A stretch of 19,985 nucleotides of DNA from Kangiellaceae bacterium (GCA_030590405.1 JAUUYO010000019.1:1-19985), one strand, 5' to 3'; counted from the first letter of the stretch, positions 1 through 7,952 are shown. Numbers and translations: made by a program. The notes: generated by a model not told the origin, from the letters alone.

Positions 1-32
1 GAAACAGGTATTATTGTCGCTGAATTTTTCAT
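1..32 (-). CDS. Possible 5' end of a divergent gene, perhaps epmB
   Basis: On the minus strand an ATG at 32-30 opens a reading frame with no stop to the window edge (M-K-N-S-A-T-I-I-P-V, then cut off). Ten codons cannot identify a protein. The suggestion of epmB (lysine 2,3-aminomutase acting on EF-P) rests only on context: epmB is commonly divergent from efp in gammaproteobacteria, and epmA lies on the other side here. No clear ribosome binding site is visible in front of the ATG. It could equally be chance. Confidence 0.3.
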   Translation of the reverse strand, partial: MKNSATIIPV

Positions 33-53
33 GGCACTAGTATTCCAAAAGTC

Positions 54-84
54 AAAACAGTTTATTCAAAGCTAAAACAGTTTA
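54..84 (+). repeat. 11-bp direct repeat in efp leader
   Basis: The 11-mer aaaacagttta occurs at 54-64 and again at 74-84, exactly 20 bp apart (about two helical turns), just upstream of the efp ribosome binding site. This could be a regulator site or a chance duplication in an AT-rich leader. A candidate promoter lies further upstream, with TTGTCG at 14-19, an 18-bp spacer and TAGTAT at 38-43. Confidence 0.45.
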
Positions 85-100
85 AAAAGAGAGTAGGTTA

Positions 101-664
101 ATGGCATCTTACAGCACAAATGATTTTAGTTCTGGTCTTAAATTTATGCTTGATGGTGAGCCAGTATCCATCGTCGAAAATAATTTCGTACGTCCAGGCA
201 AAGGACAAGCTTTTGCAAAGACTAAAGTACTATTTTTATTGACCGGACGAATCGTCGAAAAAACCTTTAAATCCGGTGAAAGTTTTGAAGCGGCGGATGT
301 GATGGAAACCGATATGGAGTATCTTTATTCCGATGGCGAGTTTTGGCACTTTATGGATTCAGCCTCTTTTGAGCAGGTTGCGGCTGATGCTAAGGCGGTT
401 GGTGATAATGTCAAATGGTTGACCGAGCAAGACTCCTGCATGTTGACGCTGTTTAACGGTACGCCTATTTTAGTGACACCGCCTAATTTTGTGGTTCAGG
501 AAGTGGTAGAAACTGACCCCGGACTAAAAGGTGATACCTCGGGCAGTGGTGGAAAACCTGCGACTTTAGCCTCTGGCGCGGTGGTGAGAGTTCCTTTGTT
601 TGTGCAAATAGGTGAAAAAATCAAAGTGGATACTCGCAATGGTGAATATGTTTCCCGTGCCTAA
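101..664 (+). CDS. efp: Elongation factor P (EF-P)
   Basis: EF-P binds stalled ribosomes between the P and E sites and promotes peptide bond formation at polyproline stretches. The 187-residue length matches the family, and the protein aligns end to end with E. coli EF-P from memory (MLDGEP, PGKGQAF, EKTFKSG, DGEFWHFM, VTPPNFV, TDPGLKGDT, GGKPATL, VDTRNGEYVSR). The modified lysine is K34 in the loop PGKGQAF, the same position as in E. coli, so the protein looks competent for beta-lysylation. The start is ATG at 101, with a purine-rich AAAGAGAG stretch about 10 nt upstream. epmA, the ligase acting on K34, is the next gene downstream on the same strand. No terminator is visible between the two, so co-transcription is possible. 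Confidence 0.98.
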   Translation: MASYSTNDFSSGLKFMLDGEPVSIVENNFVRPGKGQAFAKTKVLFLLTGRIVEKTFKSGESFEAADVMETDMEYLYSDGEFWHFMDSASFEQVAADAKAVGDNVKWLTEQDSCMLTLFNGTPILVTPPNFVVQEVVETDPGLKGDTSGSGGKPATLASGAVVRVPLFVQIGEKIKVDTRNGEYVSRA

Positions 665-704
665 CGTTTCTTGATGTGAGATACCAACCTGGGGAATTTA
701 ATTT

Positions 705-815
705 ATGAAATACAATCTCTTTTGGTGTTTGTTCGCTTATTTTTCAGTTAATCTCATTAGTCAATCAACTGAAGTCGAATGTATTGCGGTTATCAATGGC
801 TCTAATACAAAATAA
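705..815 (+). CDS. Possible small hydrophobic peptide ORF overlapping epmA start
   Basis: An ATG at 705 follows GGGGA (691-695) at about 9 nt and opens a 36-codon frame ending at TAA 813-815. The N-terminus is Lys followed by an aromatic/hydrophobic run (about residues 4-18), like a signal or membrane segment, and then a polar tail. The frame overlaps the first codons of epmA in another phase. Its ribosome binding site is better than anything directly before the epmA ATG, so it could be a leader peptide coupling translation to epmA, a small membrane protein, or chance. I do not recognise a family. Confidence 0.25.
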   Translation: MKYNLFWCLFAYFSVNLISQSTEVECIAVINGSNTK

Positions 816-1716
816 GATAACTCACAGGAATAAAATCTTCGCCAAAATTCGAAAGTTCTTTGCCCAGCGAAATGTCTTAGAAGTGGATACGCCATTGCTG
901 CGAAAATTCACTGTGACTGATCCTTATATGGCTGCCTTTTCAGTTAGCTCACCTTCTGGCAAACATCAGGGTTATTTGCAAACCTCTCCAGAATACGCGA
1001 TGAAAAAATTACTTTGCGCAGGCTCTGGTGATATTTTTCAACTCGGAAAAATGTTTCGTGCGGATGAAAAAAGCGTGATCCATGCCAGTGAATTTACAAT
1101 GCTGGAATGGTATCGAACTGGCTTTGATCACTTTCAGTTAATGGATGAAGTTTGTCAGTTTGTCCAACAAATTATTGGCGAAAAAAAAATTCAAATAATG
1201 AGTTATCAAGAGGTTTTTTTATCAAATCTTTCGATCGACCCTTTTAATATATCCTTCGAAAAACTCAGTCAAACCGCCCGAGAATTACTTGGCGATATTC
1301 CGCAAGAGCTATTATTCGATAACTACTTAACCTTATTGTTTTCAGAAAAAATTGAAGCGAATTTTGACCCAGATAAAATTACCGTGGTGCATAGTTTTCC
1401 TGTCAGTCAGGCGAGCCTGGCTAAAACGCGATGTGAAAACGGATTGACCACCGCCGATCGGTTTGAGGTTTATTTGAACGGAATGGAGCTGGCTAATGGA
1501 TTCAATGAGTTGACTGATGCGAAGCAACAGTTACAACGATTTAAGCAGGATAATGATATTCGTCGTGAATTAGATTATCCACCAATTGAGATTGATGATG
1601 GGTTTATTCAGTCTTTGAATCAAGGGTTGCCTGATTGCGCCGGGGTGGCGTTAGGAGTTGATCGTTTGTTGATGATTAAGCTTGGTGTTGAGAATCTTGA
1701 GGATGTTTTGTTGTGA
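796..1716 (+). CDS. epmA: EF-P--(R)-beta-lysine ligase EpmA
   Basis: EpmA is a truncated class II lysyl-tRNA synthetase paralogue (PoxA/GenX) that attaches (R)-beta-lysine to K34 of EF-P, here encoded next door. The protein has no tRNA-binding OB domain. It begins directly with the catalytic region: IRKFFAQRNVLEVDTPLL (about 18-35), TSPEYAMKKLL (63-73), motif 2 FRADEK...HASEFTMLEWYR (about 87-107), and motif 3 GVALGVDRLLM (283-293). I chose ATG 796 (306 aa) because it aligns with the family N-terminus. A TTG at 784 in frame would add four residues. No strong ribosome binding site precedes either start. Motif 2 is divergent: the usual HNPEF is HASEF, and RNEE is RADE. The C-terminus stops shortly after motif 3, making it slightly shorter than the 325-residue E. 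coli protein. Confidence 0.93.
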   Translation: MALIQNKITHRNKIFAKIRKFFAQRNVLEVDTPLLRKFTVTDPYMAAFSVSSPSGKHQGYLQTSPEYAMKKLLCAGSGDIFQLGKMFRADEKSVIHASEFTMLEWYRTGFDHFQLMDEVCQFVQQIIGEKKIQIMSYQEVFLSNLSIDPFNISFEKLSQTARELLGDIPQELLFDNYLTLLFSEKIEANFDPDKITVVHSFPVSQASLAKTRCENGLTTADRFEVYLNGMELANGFNELTDAKQQLQRFKQDNDIRRELDYPPIEIDDGFIQSLNQGLPDCAGVALGVDRLLMIKLGVENLEDVLL

Positions 1717-1733
1717 TAATCACAACAAAACAT
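1703..1733. repeat. 31-bp perfect palindrome over the epmA stop codon
   Basis: The 15-base arm atgttttgttgtgat (1703-1717) is exactly repeated in inverse at 1719-1733 around a single central base. The epmA TGA stop (1714-1716) lies inside the left arm. As RNA it would form a long AU-rich hairpin. There is no following T-run, and a more conventional terminator hairpin starts 10 bp later. It may be an mRNA 3'-end stabilising structure or a protein-binding palindrome. Confidence 0.85.
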
Positions 1734-1743
1734 TATTTATCAT

Positions 1744-1773
1744 AAGGCAAGCATAGGGAGTGTTTGCCTTTTT
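1744..1773 (+). terminator. Rho-independent terminator between convergent epmA and aroG
   Basis: The stem aaggcaagca (1744-1753) pairs with tgtttgcctt (1761-1770), including one G:U pair, around a 7-nt loop. It is followed by a T-run at 1769-1773. This suits termination of epmA on the plus strand. The T-run overlaps the aroG stop codon (complement of 1772-1774). On the minus strand the same stem lacks a good T-tract. Confidence 0.75.
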
Positions 1774-2812
1774 ATAAATGAACTTGAGACAATTTTTCTA
1801 ATAAGCTCTCAGTATCATCCCAGCCAATACAAGCATCGGTTATGCTCTGCCCAAAATTTTCAGCCTTTCCATTAACCAATTTTTGATTACCTTCCTGCAA
1901 AAAACTTTCGACCATCACGCCAAAAATATCTTGATTGCCGCTTTGAATCTGGTCACAAATATCATCACAAACGATTAACTGACGTTTAAACTGTTTGCTG
2001 CTGTTGGCATGGCTAAAGTCCACCATGATTTTTTTATTAACGCCAGATTTTTCTAATGTACTAGTCACCTCAGCAATATTTTCTGCATCATAGTTAGGTG
2101 TTTTTCCACCTCTTAAAATAACGTGACAATCATTGTTACCAGCTGTTTCAACAATCGCAGAATGTCCAAATTTAGTCACTGATAGAAAATGATGAGGACG
2201 ACTCGCTGCACCCACAGCGTCAATTGCGACTTTAATATTGCCATCGGTGCCATTTTTAAAGCCTACCGGACAAGAAAGACCCGAAGCTAATTCTCGATGA
2301 ACTTGAGATTCAGTAGTGCGCGCGCCGATTGCCCCCCAACACATTAAGTCGGCAATATACTGGGGGGTAATCATATCCAGATATTCGCCTGCGGTGGGCA
2401 AGCCCTTATCATTAATATCTACCAATAATTTGCGGGCGAGCCTGAGACCTTCGTTAATTCGACAACTATTATCCATATAAGGATCGTTGATTAAGCCTTT
2501 CCAGCCGACAGTGGTTCTGGGTTTTTCAAAATAGACTCGCATGATAATTTCCAGCTTATCTTTATATTTTTCTCTAAGCGCCAAGAGTTTATCAGCATAG
2601 GCTAACGCTGCCTCAGGATCATGTATTGAACAGGGGCCGATAATAACCAGTAAACGAGAGTCTTGACCGTTAAGAATGTTATGGATCGCTTTTCGTCCAT
2701 TATAAACCGTTTTTGTAGCAGTGGCCGTTGCTGGAAACCGCTCTAACAAAGCGATAGGTGGTAATAATTCTTTGATTTGTTTTATGCGAACATCATCGGT
2801 TTGGTAGGGCAT
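1772..2812 (-). CDS. aroG: 3-deoxy-7-phosphoheptulonate synthase, AroG-type
   Basis: The enzyme condenses phosphoenolpyruvate and erythrose-4-phosphate to DAHP, the first step of the shikimate pathway, in the cytoplasm. It has 346 residues, typical of class I-alpha enzymes (E. coli AroG 350). Catalytic and metal residues fall at E. coli AroG positions: C61 in GPCSIHD, R92 and K97 in MRVYFEKPRT, K186 in FKNGTDG, R234 in LRGGK, H268 in DFSHANSSK, E302 in MVES and D326 in TDACIGW. The N-terminus (YQTDDVRIKQIKELLPPIALLERFP) is closest to AroG rather than AroF or AroH. Residues linked to Phe inhibition in E. coli AroG (D6, D146, M147, P150, Q151, S180, A202) are all present, so a Phe-sensitive isoenzyme is inferred. 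The gene is divergent from lptD and convergent with epmA. Confidence 0.96.
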   Translation of the reverse strand: MPYQTDDVRIKQIKELLPPIALLERFPATATATKTVYNGRKAIHNILNGQDSRLLVIIGPCSIHDPEAALAYADKLLALREKYKDKLEIIMRVYFEKPRTTVGWKGLINDPYMDNSCRINEGLRLARKLLVDINDKGLPTAGEYLDMITPQYIADLMCWGAIGARTTESQVHRELASGLSCPVGFKNGTDGNIKVAIDAVGAASRPHHFLSVTKFGHSAIVETAGNNDCHVILRGGKTPNYDAENIAEVTSTLEKSGVNKKIMVDFSHANSSKQFKRQLIVCDDICDQIQSGNQDIFGVMVESFLQEGNQKLVNGKAENFGQSITDACIGWDDTESLLEKLSQVHL

Positions 2813-2850
2813 AGCTTGCTACATCTTAATCTATAAACAGGTATAGATGG

Positions 2851-2880
2851 ATTATTGGCCATTTGGCGCACTAATAGCAA
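2851..2880 (-). promoter_or_regulatory. Candidate sigma-70 promoter for aroG
   Basis: Reading the minus strand, TTGCTA (complement of 2875-2880) and AATAAT (complement of 2851-2856) are separated by 18 bp, about 40 bp before the aroG ATG. An imperfect inverted repeat ctata/tatag at 2831-2846 lies between the promoter and the start. It does not match a TyrR box that I can recognise. Confidence 0.45.
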
Positions 2881-2910
2881 CAAAATTCAGGCTATCTAAC
2901 TAATAGTTAT

Positions 2911-2937
2911 AAACTTATTCTAATTTCTAGTATCATA
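2911..2937 (+). promoter_or_regulatory. Candidate sigma-E-like promoter for lptD
   Basis: AAACTT (2911-2916) and TCATA (2933-2937) are spaced by 16 bp, about 30 bp before the lptD start. This approximates the envelope-stress sigma-E pattern (GAACTT, N16, TCTGA). In E. coli the lptD-surA region is known to be under sigma-E control, so the site is plausible. The -10 match is imperfect, and an alternative sigma-70 -10 (TAGTAT at 2928-2933) overlaps it. Confidence 0.35.
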
Positions 2938-2969
2938 CGCCTTTTAGCCTGTCCAGCCGAGCAAACCCA

Positions 2970-5507
2970 TTGAGTAAAGTAGCAACTTTAAAATTTGACT
3001 GCAAACGATTATCGATTGCTGCTGTAGCGAGTTGGATGGTTGTTGGAAGTGCCAGTGCTTCAGAGCTTGGGTCTGAGCCTACTGCTGATGAGTCAGAACC
3101 TGTTGCTGAAATGACGGATGAACAACAAAGTCAGCTGTTTCAGTCACGTTTTGAATTAGACGAGCTGAATAAAATTGATCTATCGGTTTTTGATTCTTGC
3201 CCAAACCGAACGGAGCCATCAACCCGTACCAATCTGCCAGCCAGTTTAGATTTTAGTTTAGCCTCTGACAAAAGGGATACCAAGGACACAGGAGACTCCA
3301 AAAGTGGTGAGGTTGTGTTATCAGCCGATAGAGTTCCAGAAAATAGTGAAATAAGAACTCGTTTGGAAGGTCATGTCACTATGGCCACTGAAGCGTCTTT
3401 ATTAAAAGCTGATGAGTTAGTGACTGATAATATCGCTCAAACCATTTCCGCGACCGGCCATGTTTCGGTCGAAAGTCAGGATTCGTTGTTACGAGCTAAA
3501 AAGTTTGAAGCGGATCAAAAGTTGGGAACTTCGCAACTGAGCGATGTAAAATTCCATTTTTTTATCAATAATGCCAATGGTGAAGCTGATTCGATTACAT
3601 TTGATGAAAATCGAGTCGCGACTTTAAACGATTTAACTTTTAGTACTTGCCCGGTTAATGATGAGAGTTGGCGTTTTTCTGCCAACGAGCTACAGCTTGA
3701 CCAGGAAGCTGGCTGGGGAGAAGCTTGGGGGATGTGGTTAAAAGTCCAAGGTATACCTGTTTTTTATTTTCCTTATCTCAATTTCCCAATTAATAATCAA
3801 AGAAAATCGGGCATGTTGATGCCTGCGGTGAGTAATGGTGAGCGAAATGGTATCGATATATCTTTGCCCATTTATTGGAACATTGCAGAGCAAGCGGATG
3901 CGACTTTCCGGCCGAGAAAGATTGAAAATCGGGGTAATCAACTTGGGACTGAGCTTCGATTTTTGAGTCGAACGACTATGAACGAATTATCATTTGAATT
4001 TTTGCAAGATGATCGTTTGACGGCAAATTTATTAAGTCGTGATCCGTCACTGGCAGATGGACTCTATGGACTGAACGAAGATCGTTGGGCGATTTCGTTT
4101 ACCAACGAAACTTATTTTAATGAAAATTGGTCGGCATCAATAAATGCCAGCAAAGTGAGTGACCGGGATTACTTTCGAGATTTAGGTACCAGTTTTATTA
4201 GCCCCAATACGACCAGTAGCCAATCACAAATATTAAGTCAGGCAGGCATTAGTTTTCAAGATGACATTTGGTTGGTCTCTTTGTTGGCGGAATCTACCCA
4301 GTCTCTGGTTGGCAATGAACCCTATCGAATACTGCCAAGCCTGGTTTCCAGTGCCGATTATTATCAGCTTAGCAGTGGTTTACGCTGGCAGTTTGAAAGT
4401 GATTTTACTCGCTTTGCTCACACTAATGAGAGCCAGATAGAAGGTTCACGGCTCAATTTACACCCTTCGTTAAGTTATCCAATGCAAAATCCCTATGCAT
4501 GGTTGAAGCCGAAACTAAGCTATCAAATGACCCGTTATCGACAAGTTCAACAAGACAGTCTGCAAGCCGGCGAGACTTTAGAGATCGATCGAAGTTTGCC
4601 AATATTTAGCCTGGACAGTGGACTTTTCTTCGATCGAGCGACTCAATGGGATGACAAGCCGGTCACCCATAGTTTTGAGCCGAGACTTTTTTATGCCTAC
4701 ATTCCCCATCGAGAACAGGTTGAAATCAATAACTTTGATAGTCGTATGCCTGATTTTTCCTTTTATCAACTATGGCAAGCGAACCGATTTGCCGGTATTG
4801 ATCGAGTAGGAGACACCAACCATATCGCTTTAGCGCTGACCAATCGCTTTGTTAAAGACGATACCGGTGAGCAAATATTAGGCTTGTCGCTTGGTCGAAA
4901 ATTCTATTTTGAGGATCGACAGGTACAATTATCACCATCAGTCTTGACTGAAACCGATAATTCCTCTCCCTGGTTGATGGAATTAAGTTATCGTGCAAGC
5001 CAGAGCCTTGAAGTTTCCGGCTTTATCGAGTGGAGTGATGAAAAACTGCCAGATAATACGACTAGAGGAACAGTTTTAGCGCGATCGCAGATAAAATTTG
5101 AACCCCTGCAAGATCATATTGTCAACTTATCTCACAGAGTTCGTGATAAAGACGGTTTTTCTAACGAGGAAATCGATTTATCCTTTGCCTGGCCGATAAA
5201 TGACGAGTGGCGTTTGGTCGGAAGATGGTACAATGATCTTCAGTTGGGCCGAACCTCAGAAAGCTTATTTGGGGTTGAGTATGAGTCTTGTTGTTGGGGC
5301 GTTAGTATTGTCTCTCGCCGCTATCTGGACGTGCGGCTGGACGCGGCCGGTAATCCGCTGGTTGGTAGTTTGATAGCTGGGCAAGATGAGCAATTTAACA
5401 GCGGAATTCAATTGCAGTTTGTGTTTAAAGGGCTTGGTAGCCCAGGTCAAAAGAGTGTTTCCCAGCTATTGAAAAACAGTATTCGAGGATATCGAACCCG
5501 TTTTTAG
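2970..5507 (+). CDS. lptD: LPS-assembly protein LptD
   Basis: LptD is the outer-membrane beta-barrel that, with lipoprotein LptE, inserts lipopolysaccharide into the outer leaflet. The 845-residue protein begins at TTG 2970. This start gives a full signal peptide (basic n-region to R13, hydrophobic 14-28, likely cut after A-S-A at about residue 30). The first ATG downstream would destroy it. Next come an LptA-like jellyroll (about 115-225: VVLSADRVPENSE, LEGHVTM, ATGHVSVES) and the barrel with family signatures FSTCPVNDESWRF, VFYFPYLNFPINNQRKSGMLMP and YWNIAEQADATFRPR. The four cysteines needed for the LptD disulfide switch are all present: C77, C227 and the adjacent pair C774-C775 in ESCCWGV. 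It is followed by surA, whose chaperone product is known to assist LptD. Confidence 0.96.
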   Translation: MSKVATLKFDCKRLSIAAVASWMVVGSASASELGSEPTADESEPVAEMTDEQQSQLFQSRFELDELNKIDLSVFDSCPNRTEPSTRTNLPASLDFSLASDKRDTKDTGDSKSGEVVLSADRVPENSEIRTRLEGHVTMATEASLLKADELVTDNIAQTISATGHVSVESQDSLLRAKKFEADQKLGTSQLSDVKFHFFINNANGEADSITFDENRVATLNDLTFSTCPVNDESWRFSANELQLDQEAGWGEAWGMWLKVQGIPVFYFPYLNFPINNQRKSGMLMPAVSNGERNGIDISLPIYWNIAEQADATFRPRKIENRGNQLGTELRFLSRTTMNELSFEFLQDDRLTANLLSRDPSLADGLYGLNEDRWAISFTNETYFNENWSASINASKVSDRDYFRDLGTSFISPNTTSSQSQILSQAGISFQDDIWLVSLLAESTQSLVGNEPYRILPSLVSSADYYQLSSGLRWQFESDFTRFAHTNESQIEGSRLNLHPSLSYPMQNPYAWLKPKLSYQMTRYRQVQQDSLQAGETLEIDRSLPIFSLDSGLFFDRATQWDDKPVTHSFEPRLFYAYIPHREQVEINNFDSRMPDFSFYQLWQANRFAGIDRVGDTNHIALALTNRFVKDDTGEQILGLSLGRKFYFEDRQVQLSPSVLTETDNSSPWLMELSYRASQSLEVSGFIEWSDEKLPDNTTRGTVLARSQIKFEPLQDHIVNLSHRVRDKDGFSNEEIDLSFAWPINDEWRLVGRWYNDLQLGRTSESLFGVEYESCCWGVSIVSRRYLDVRLDAAGNPLVGSLIAGQDEQFNSGIQLQFVFKGLGSPGQKSVSQLLKNSIRGYRTRF

Positions 5508-5603
5508 GTAAATGGGCTTTAGACAGATGTTTTTTAGACGGTTGTTTTATGATCGTTATTTTACTAATCGTTATATTTAATAAAGTTTTAATTTGGTTAA
5601 TTT

Positions 5604-6896
5604 ATGAAAAAAATATTAAGCAGTTCCCTCAGTCTTATTTTAGTTTTTGGTACCTTTGGTCTGAAAGCTGAGCCAGAGATGTTCGACAGAATCATCGCTA
5701 TTGTTGATGAAAATGTGGTCCTTGAAAGTGAATTAGTCCGACGGGCTAATTCCATTGTTAGCCAAATTAAAGCAAGAAAGCAGACCGTACCTTCACTCAA
5801 AATTTTGCGTAAGCAAGTTCTTGAAAGACTGATTATTGAATCACTTCAACTCCAAACCGCCAAGCGGGTTGGAGTGAGGGTGGATGACCGTACCTTGACC
5901 GCGACCCTCGAAAAGGTTGCATCAGGTGCCAATTTATCTGTCGATCAGTTTAAACAAAAACTGGAACGAGAGGGTACTGCCTGGGCCATTTTTCGGGAAG
6001 ACATGCGCAACGAAATAATGATCAGTCGGGTGGTGAATGGCATGGTACAGAGGCGCATTCAAGTCAGTGAAAAAGAAATTGATAATATTGTGGCGCAAAT
6101 GGATAAAGAAGGAGAGACCAGAACTCAGTATCATTTAGGTCACATTCTGTTAGCTTTGGCGGAGAGTGCGACCCCAGAAGAAATCACGGTACAACGAGAT
6201 AAAGCTAAAAAACTGGTGGACGCTTTGCGTGGCGGGTCCAATTTTGAAGAATTTGCGATTGCTTTTTCTAATGGTCCAAAATCTTTAGAAGGGGGCGACA
6301 TGGGCTGGAGAAGTCTTACCCAACTACCATCATTATTTTCCGGTACGGTAAAAAATATGGCGGTGAGTGATATTAGCGAACCGCTGCGCAGTGCTAGTGG
6401 TTTACACATTCTTTATTTAAAAGAGAAAAAGGGTGGTTTTGAATCCCAGATGGTGGTGCAAACCCATGTACGCCATATATTGGTGAGCCCTGATGCGATT
6501 ACCACCGTTCAACAAGCCCTGGATAAACTTAAATTGGCTCGTGACCGGATCGTCGCAGGCGAAAAATTTGAAGAGCTGGCGTTAGAGATCTCTGACGATA
6601 AATCCAACGCGACTCAAGGCGGGGATATGAATTGGGTTGCTCCAGGTACTTTTGTCCCTGAGTTCAGTGAAGCGATGGATAAACTGGAAATCAATCAATT
6701 AAGTCAGCCGGTCAAAACTCAGTTTGGTTGGCACTTAATTGAAGTGTTAGGCCGCAGAGATCAGGATCAAACAGAAGAAAAAAAGCGAGAGCGCGCTTAC
6801 CAAATTTTATCCAATCGTAAATTTGAAGAAGAGTCTCTGACCTGGCTGAGTGAGCTGAAGCACAAAGCACATATTAAAATTATCGATGCAGAGTAG
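5604..6896 (+). CDS. surA: Periplasmic chaperone and peptidyl-prolyl isomerase SurA
   Basis: SurA is a periplasmic chaperone for unfolded outer-membrane proteins, LptD among them. The 430-residue length is close to E. coli SurA (428). An N-terminal signal peptide (KK, hydrophobic 4-20, likely cut after L-K-A at 22) leads into FDRIIAIVDENVVLESEL, the typical start of the mature N-terminal chaperone module (to about residue 170). The first parvulin domain is at about 175-275 (YHLGHILLAL, FSNGPKSLEGGDMGW, SASGLHILYL). The second is at about 286-385 (THVRHILVSP, LALEISDDKSNATQGGDMNWV, QFGWHLIEVLGRR). A C-terminal helix follows. It starts 96 nt after lptD and has only a weak ribosome binding site. 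Order with pdxA and rsmA matches the enterobacterial operon. Confidence 0.96.
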   Translation: MKKILSSSLSLILVFGTFGLKAEPEMFDRIIAIVDENVVLESELVRRANSIVSQIKARKQTVPSLKILRKQVLERLIIESLQLQTAKRVGVRVDDRTLTATLEKVASGANLSVDQFKQKLEREGTAWAIFREDMRNEIMISRVVNGMVQRRIQVSEKEIDNIVAQMDKEGETRTQYHLGHILLALAESATPEEITVQRDKAKKLVDALRGGSNFEEFAIAFSNGPKSLEGGDMGWRSLTQLPSLFSGTVKNMAVSDISEPLRSASGLHILYLKEKKGGFESQMVVQTHVRHILVSPDAITTVQQALDKLKLARDRIVAGEKFEELALEISDDKSNATQGGDMNWVAPGTFVPEFSEAMDKLEINQLSQPVKTQFGWHLIEVLGRRDQDQTEEKKRERAYQILSNRKFEEESLTWLSELKHKAHIKIIDAE

Positions 6897-6956
6897 TGAA
6901 ACCTGTATTTTAAGGCTTTCGTATTTTAAGCTAGTCGCAGTAAACACTGGTCAGTT

Positions 6957-7952
6957 ATGAGTCAAAACCTTCCACGTATTCTTGTAACGATGGGCGAAGC
7001 CTCAGGTATTGGCCCTGAGCTTTTAGTTAAAATAGCCCAGCAGGATTTTAATGCCGAAATAGTCGTTTTAGCTAATCAATCTTTGCTCAATCGGGTGGCT
7101 GATAATTTATCCCTGCCGTTACAACTACTCCCAATTGATTGGAGCAAACAACCTGAACAGCATCGCAAAGGCTGTTTGCGTTTTGAAAATATTCAACTTC
7201 CAGCCGATGTTATCGCAGGTCAACTTCAACCGGAAAACGCTTCTGCCATTTTAAAGATGTTATCCAGGGCTGGGGAGTTGGCTTTAAATAAAAGTGTTGA
7301 TGCGATCGTGACTGCGCCGGTACATAAAGCAGTGCTTAATCAGGTTAACTCGGACTTTCTTGGCCATACCGAATTTTTTGCGGAACAGGCGAAAGTCGCT
7401 AAAGTGGTGATGATGTTAGCCACCAACCAGTTAAGAATGGCGTTGGCAACTACTCATATCCCCTTGTCTCAGGTGAGCGATACCATTACTCAAGAACTAC
7501 TTGAGCAGATCGTTGAAATTATTCACCAGAGTTTTGTTCAGTTTGATTTGCCTCAGCCAAAAATTGCGGTATGTGGGCTAAACCCACATGCGGGAGAAGA
7601 TGGACTGTTAGGCCTGGAAGATTGCGAAGTCATTGCTCCGGCAATCACAAAATTACAACACTCAGGGATCGCGGTAGAAGGACCATTTCCTTCGGACAGT
7701 CTGTTTACTTTGAACAAAAGAGAAATGTTTGATGTGTTTTTAGCGATGTATCACGACCAAGGGTTGCCAGTGGTTAAAGCCATGGGTTTTGGTCAATGTG
7801 CTAATATCACCCTGGGATTACCCTATATTCGTACTTCGGTTGACCATGGCACTGCTCTGGATATTGCTGCCGAAAGAATTGCATCGCCGAGCAGTTTAAA
7901 CTACGCCATCAATTATGCGATCCAACTAGCCAAAGGTAAATTACCTCAATGA
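6957..7952 (+). CDS. pdxA: 4-hydroxythreonine-4-phosphate dehydrogenase PdxA
   Basis: PdxA oxidises 4-phosphohydroxy-L-threonine in the DXP-dependent pyridoxal 5'-phosphate pathway. It acts in the cytoplasm and needs a divalent metal and NAD. It has 331 residues (E. coli 329). Family signatures are MGEASGIGPEL (12-22), TAPVHKAVLN (119-128), GHTEFFAEQA, and the three metal-binding histidines H167 (ATTHIPL), H211 (LNPHAGEDG) and H266 (AMYHDQGLPV). The C-terminus contains GLPYIRTSVDHGTALDIA. The glycine-loop GEPAG of E. coli is GEASG here, a mild change. The stop overlaps the rsmA start by 4 bp (ATGA), so translation is probably coupled. Confidence 0.96.
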   Translation: MSQNLPRILVTMGEASGIGPELLVKIAQQDFNAEIVVLANQSLLNRVADNLSLPLQLLPIDWSKQPEQHRKGCLRFENIQLPADVIAGQLQPENASAILKMLSRAGELALNKSVDAIVTAPVHKAVLNQVNSDFLGHTEFFAEQAKVAKVVMMLATNQLRMALATTHIPLSQVSDTITQELLEQIVEIIHQSFVQFDLPQPKIAVCGLNPHAGEDGLLGLEDCEVIAPAITKLQHSGIAVEGPFPSDSLFTLNKREMFDVFLAMYHDQGLPVVKAMGFGQCANITLGLPYIRTSVDHGTALDIAAERIASPSSLNYAINYAIQLAKGKLPQ

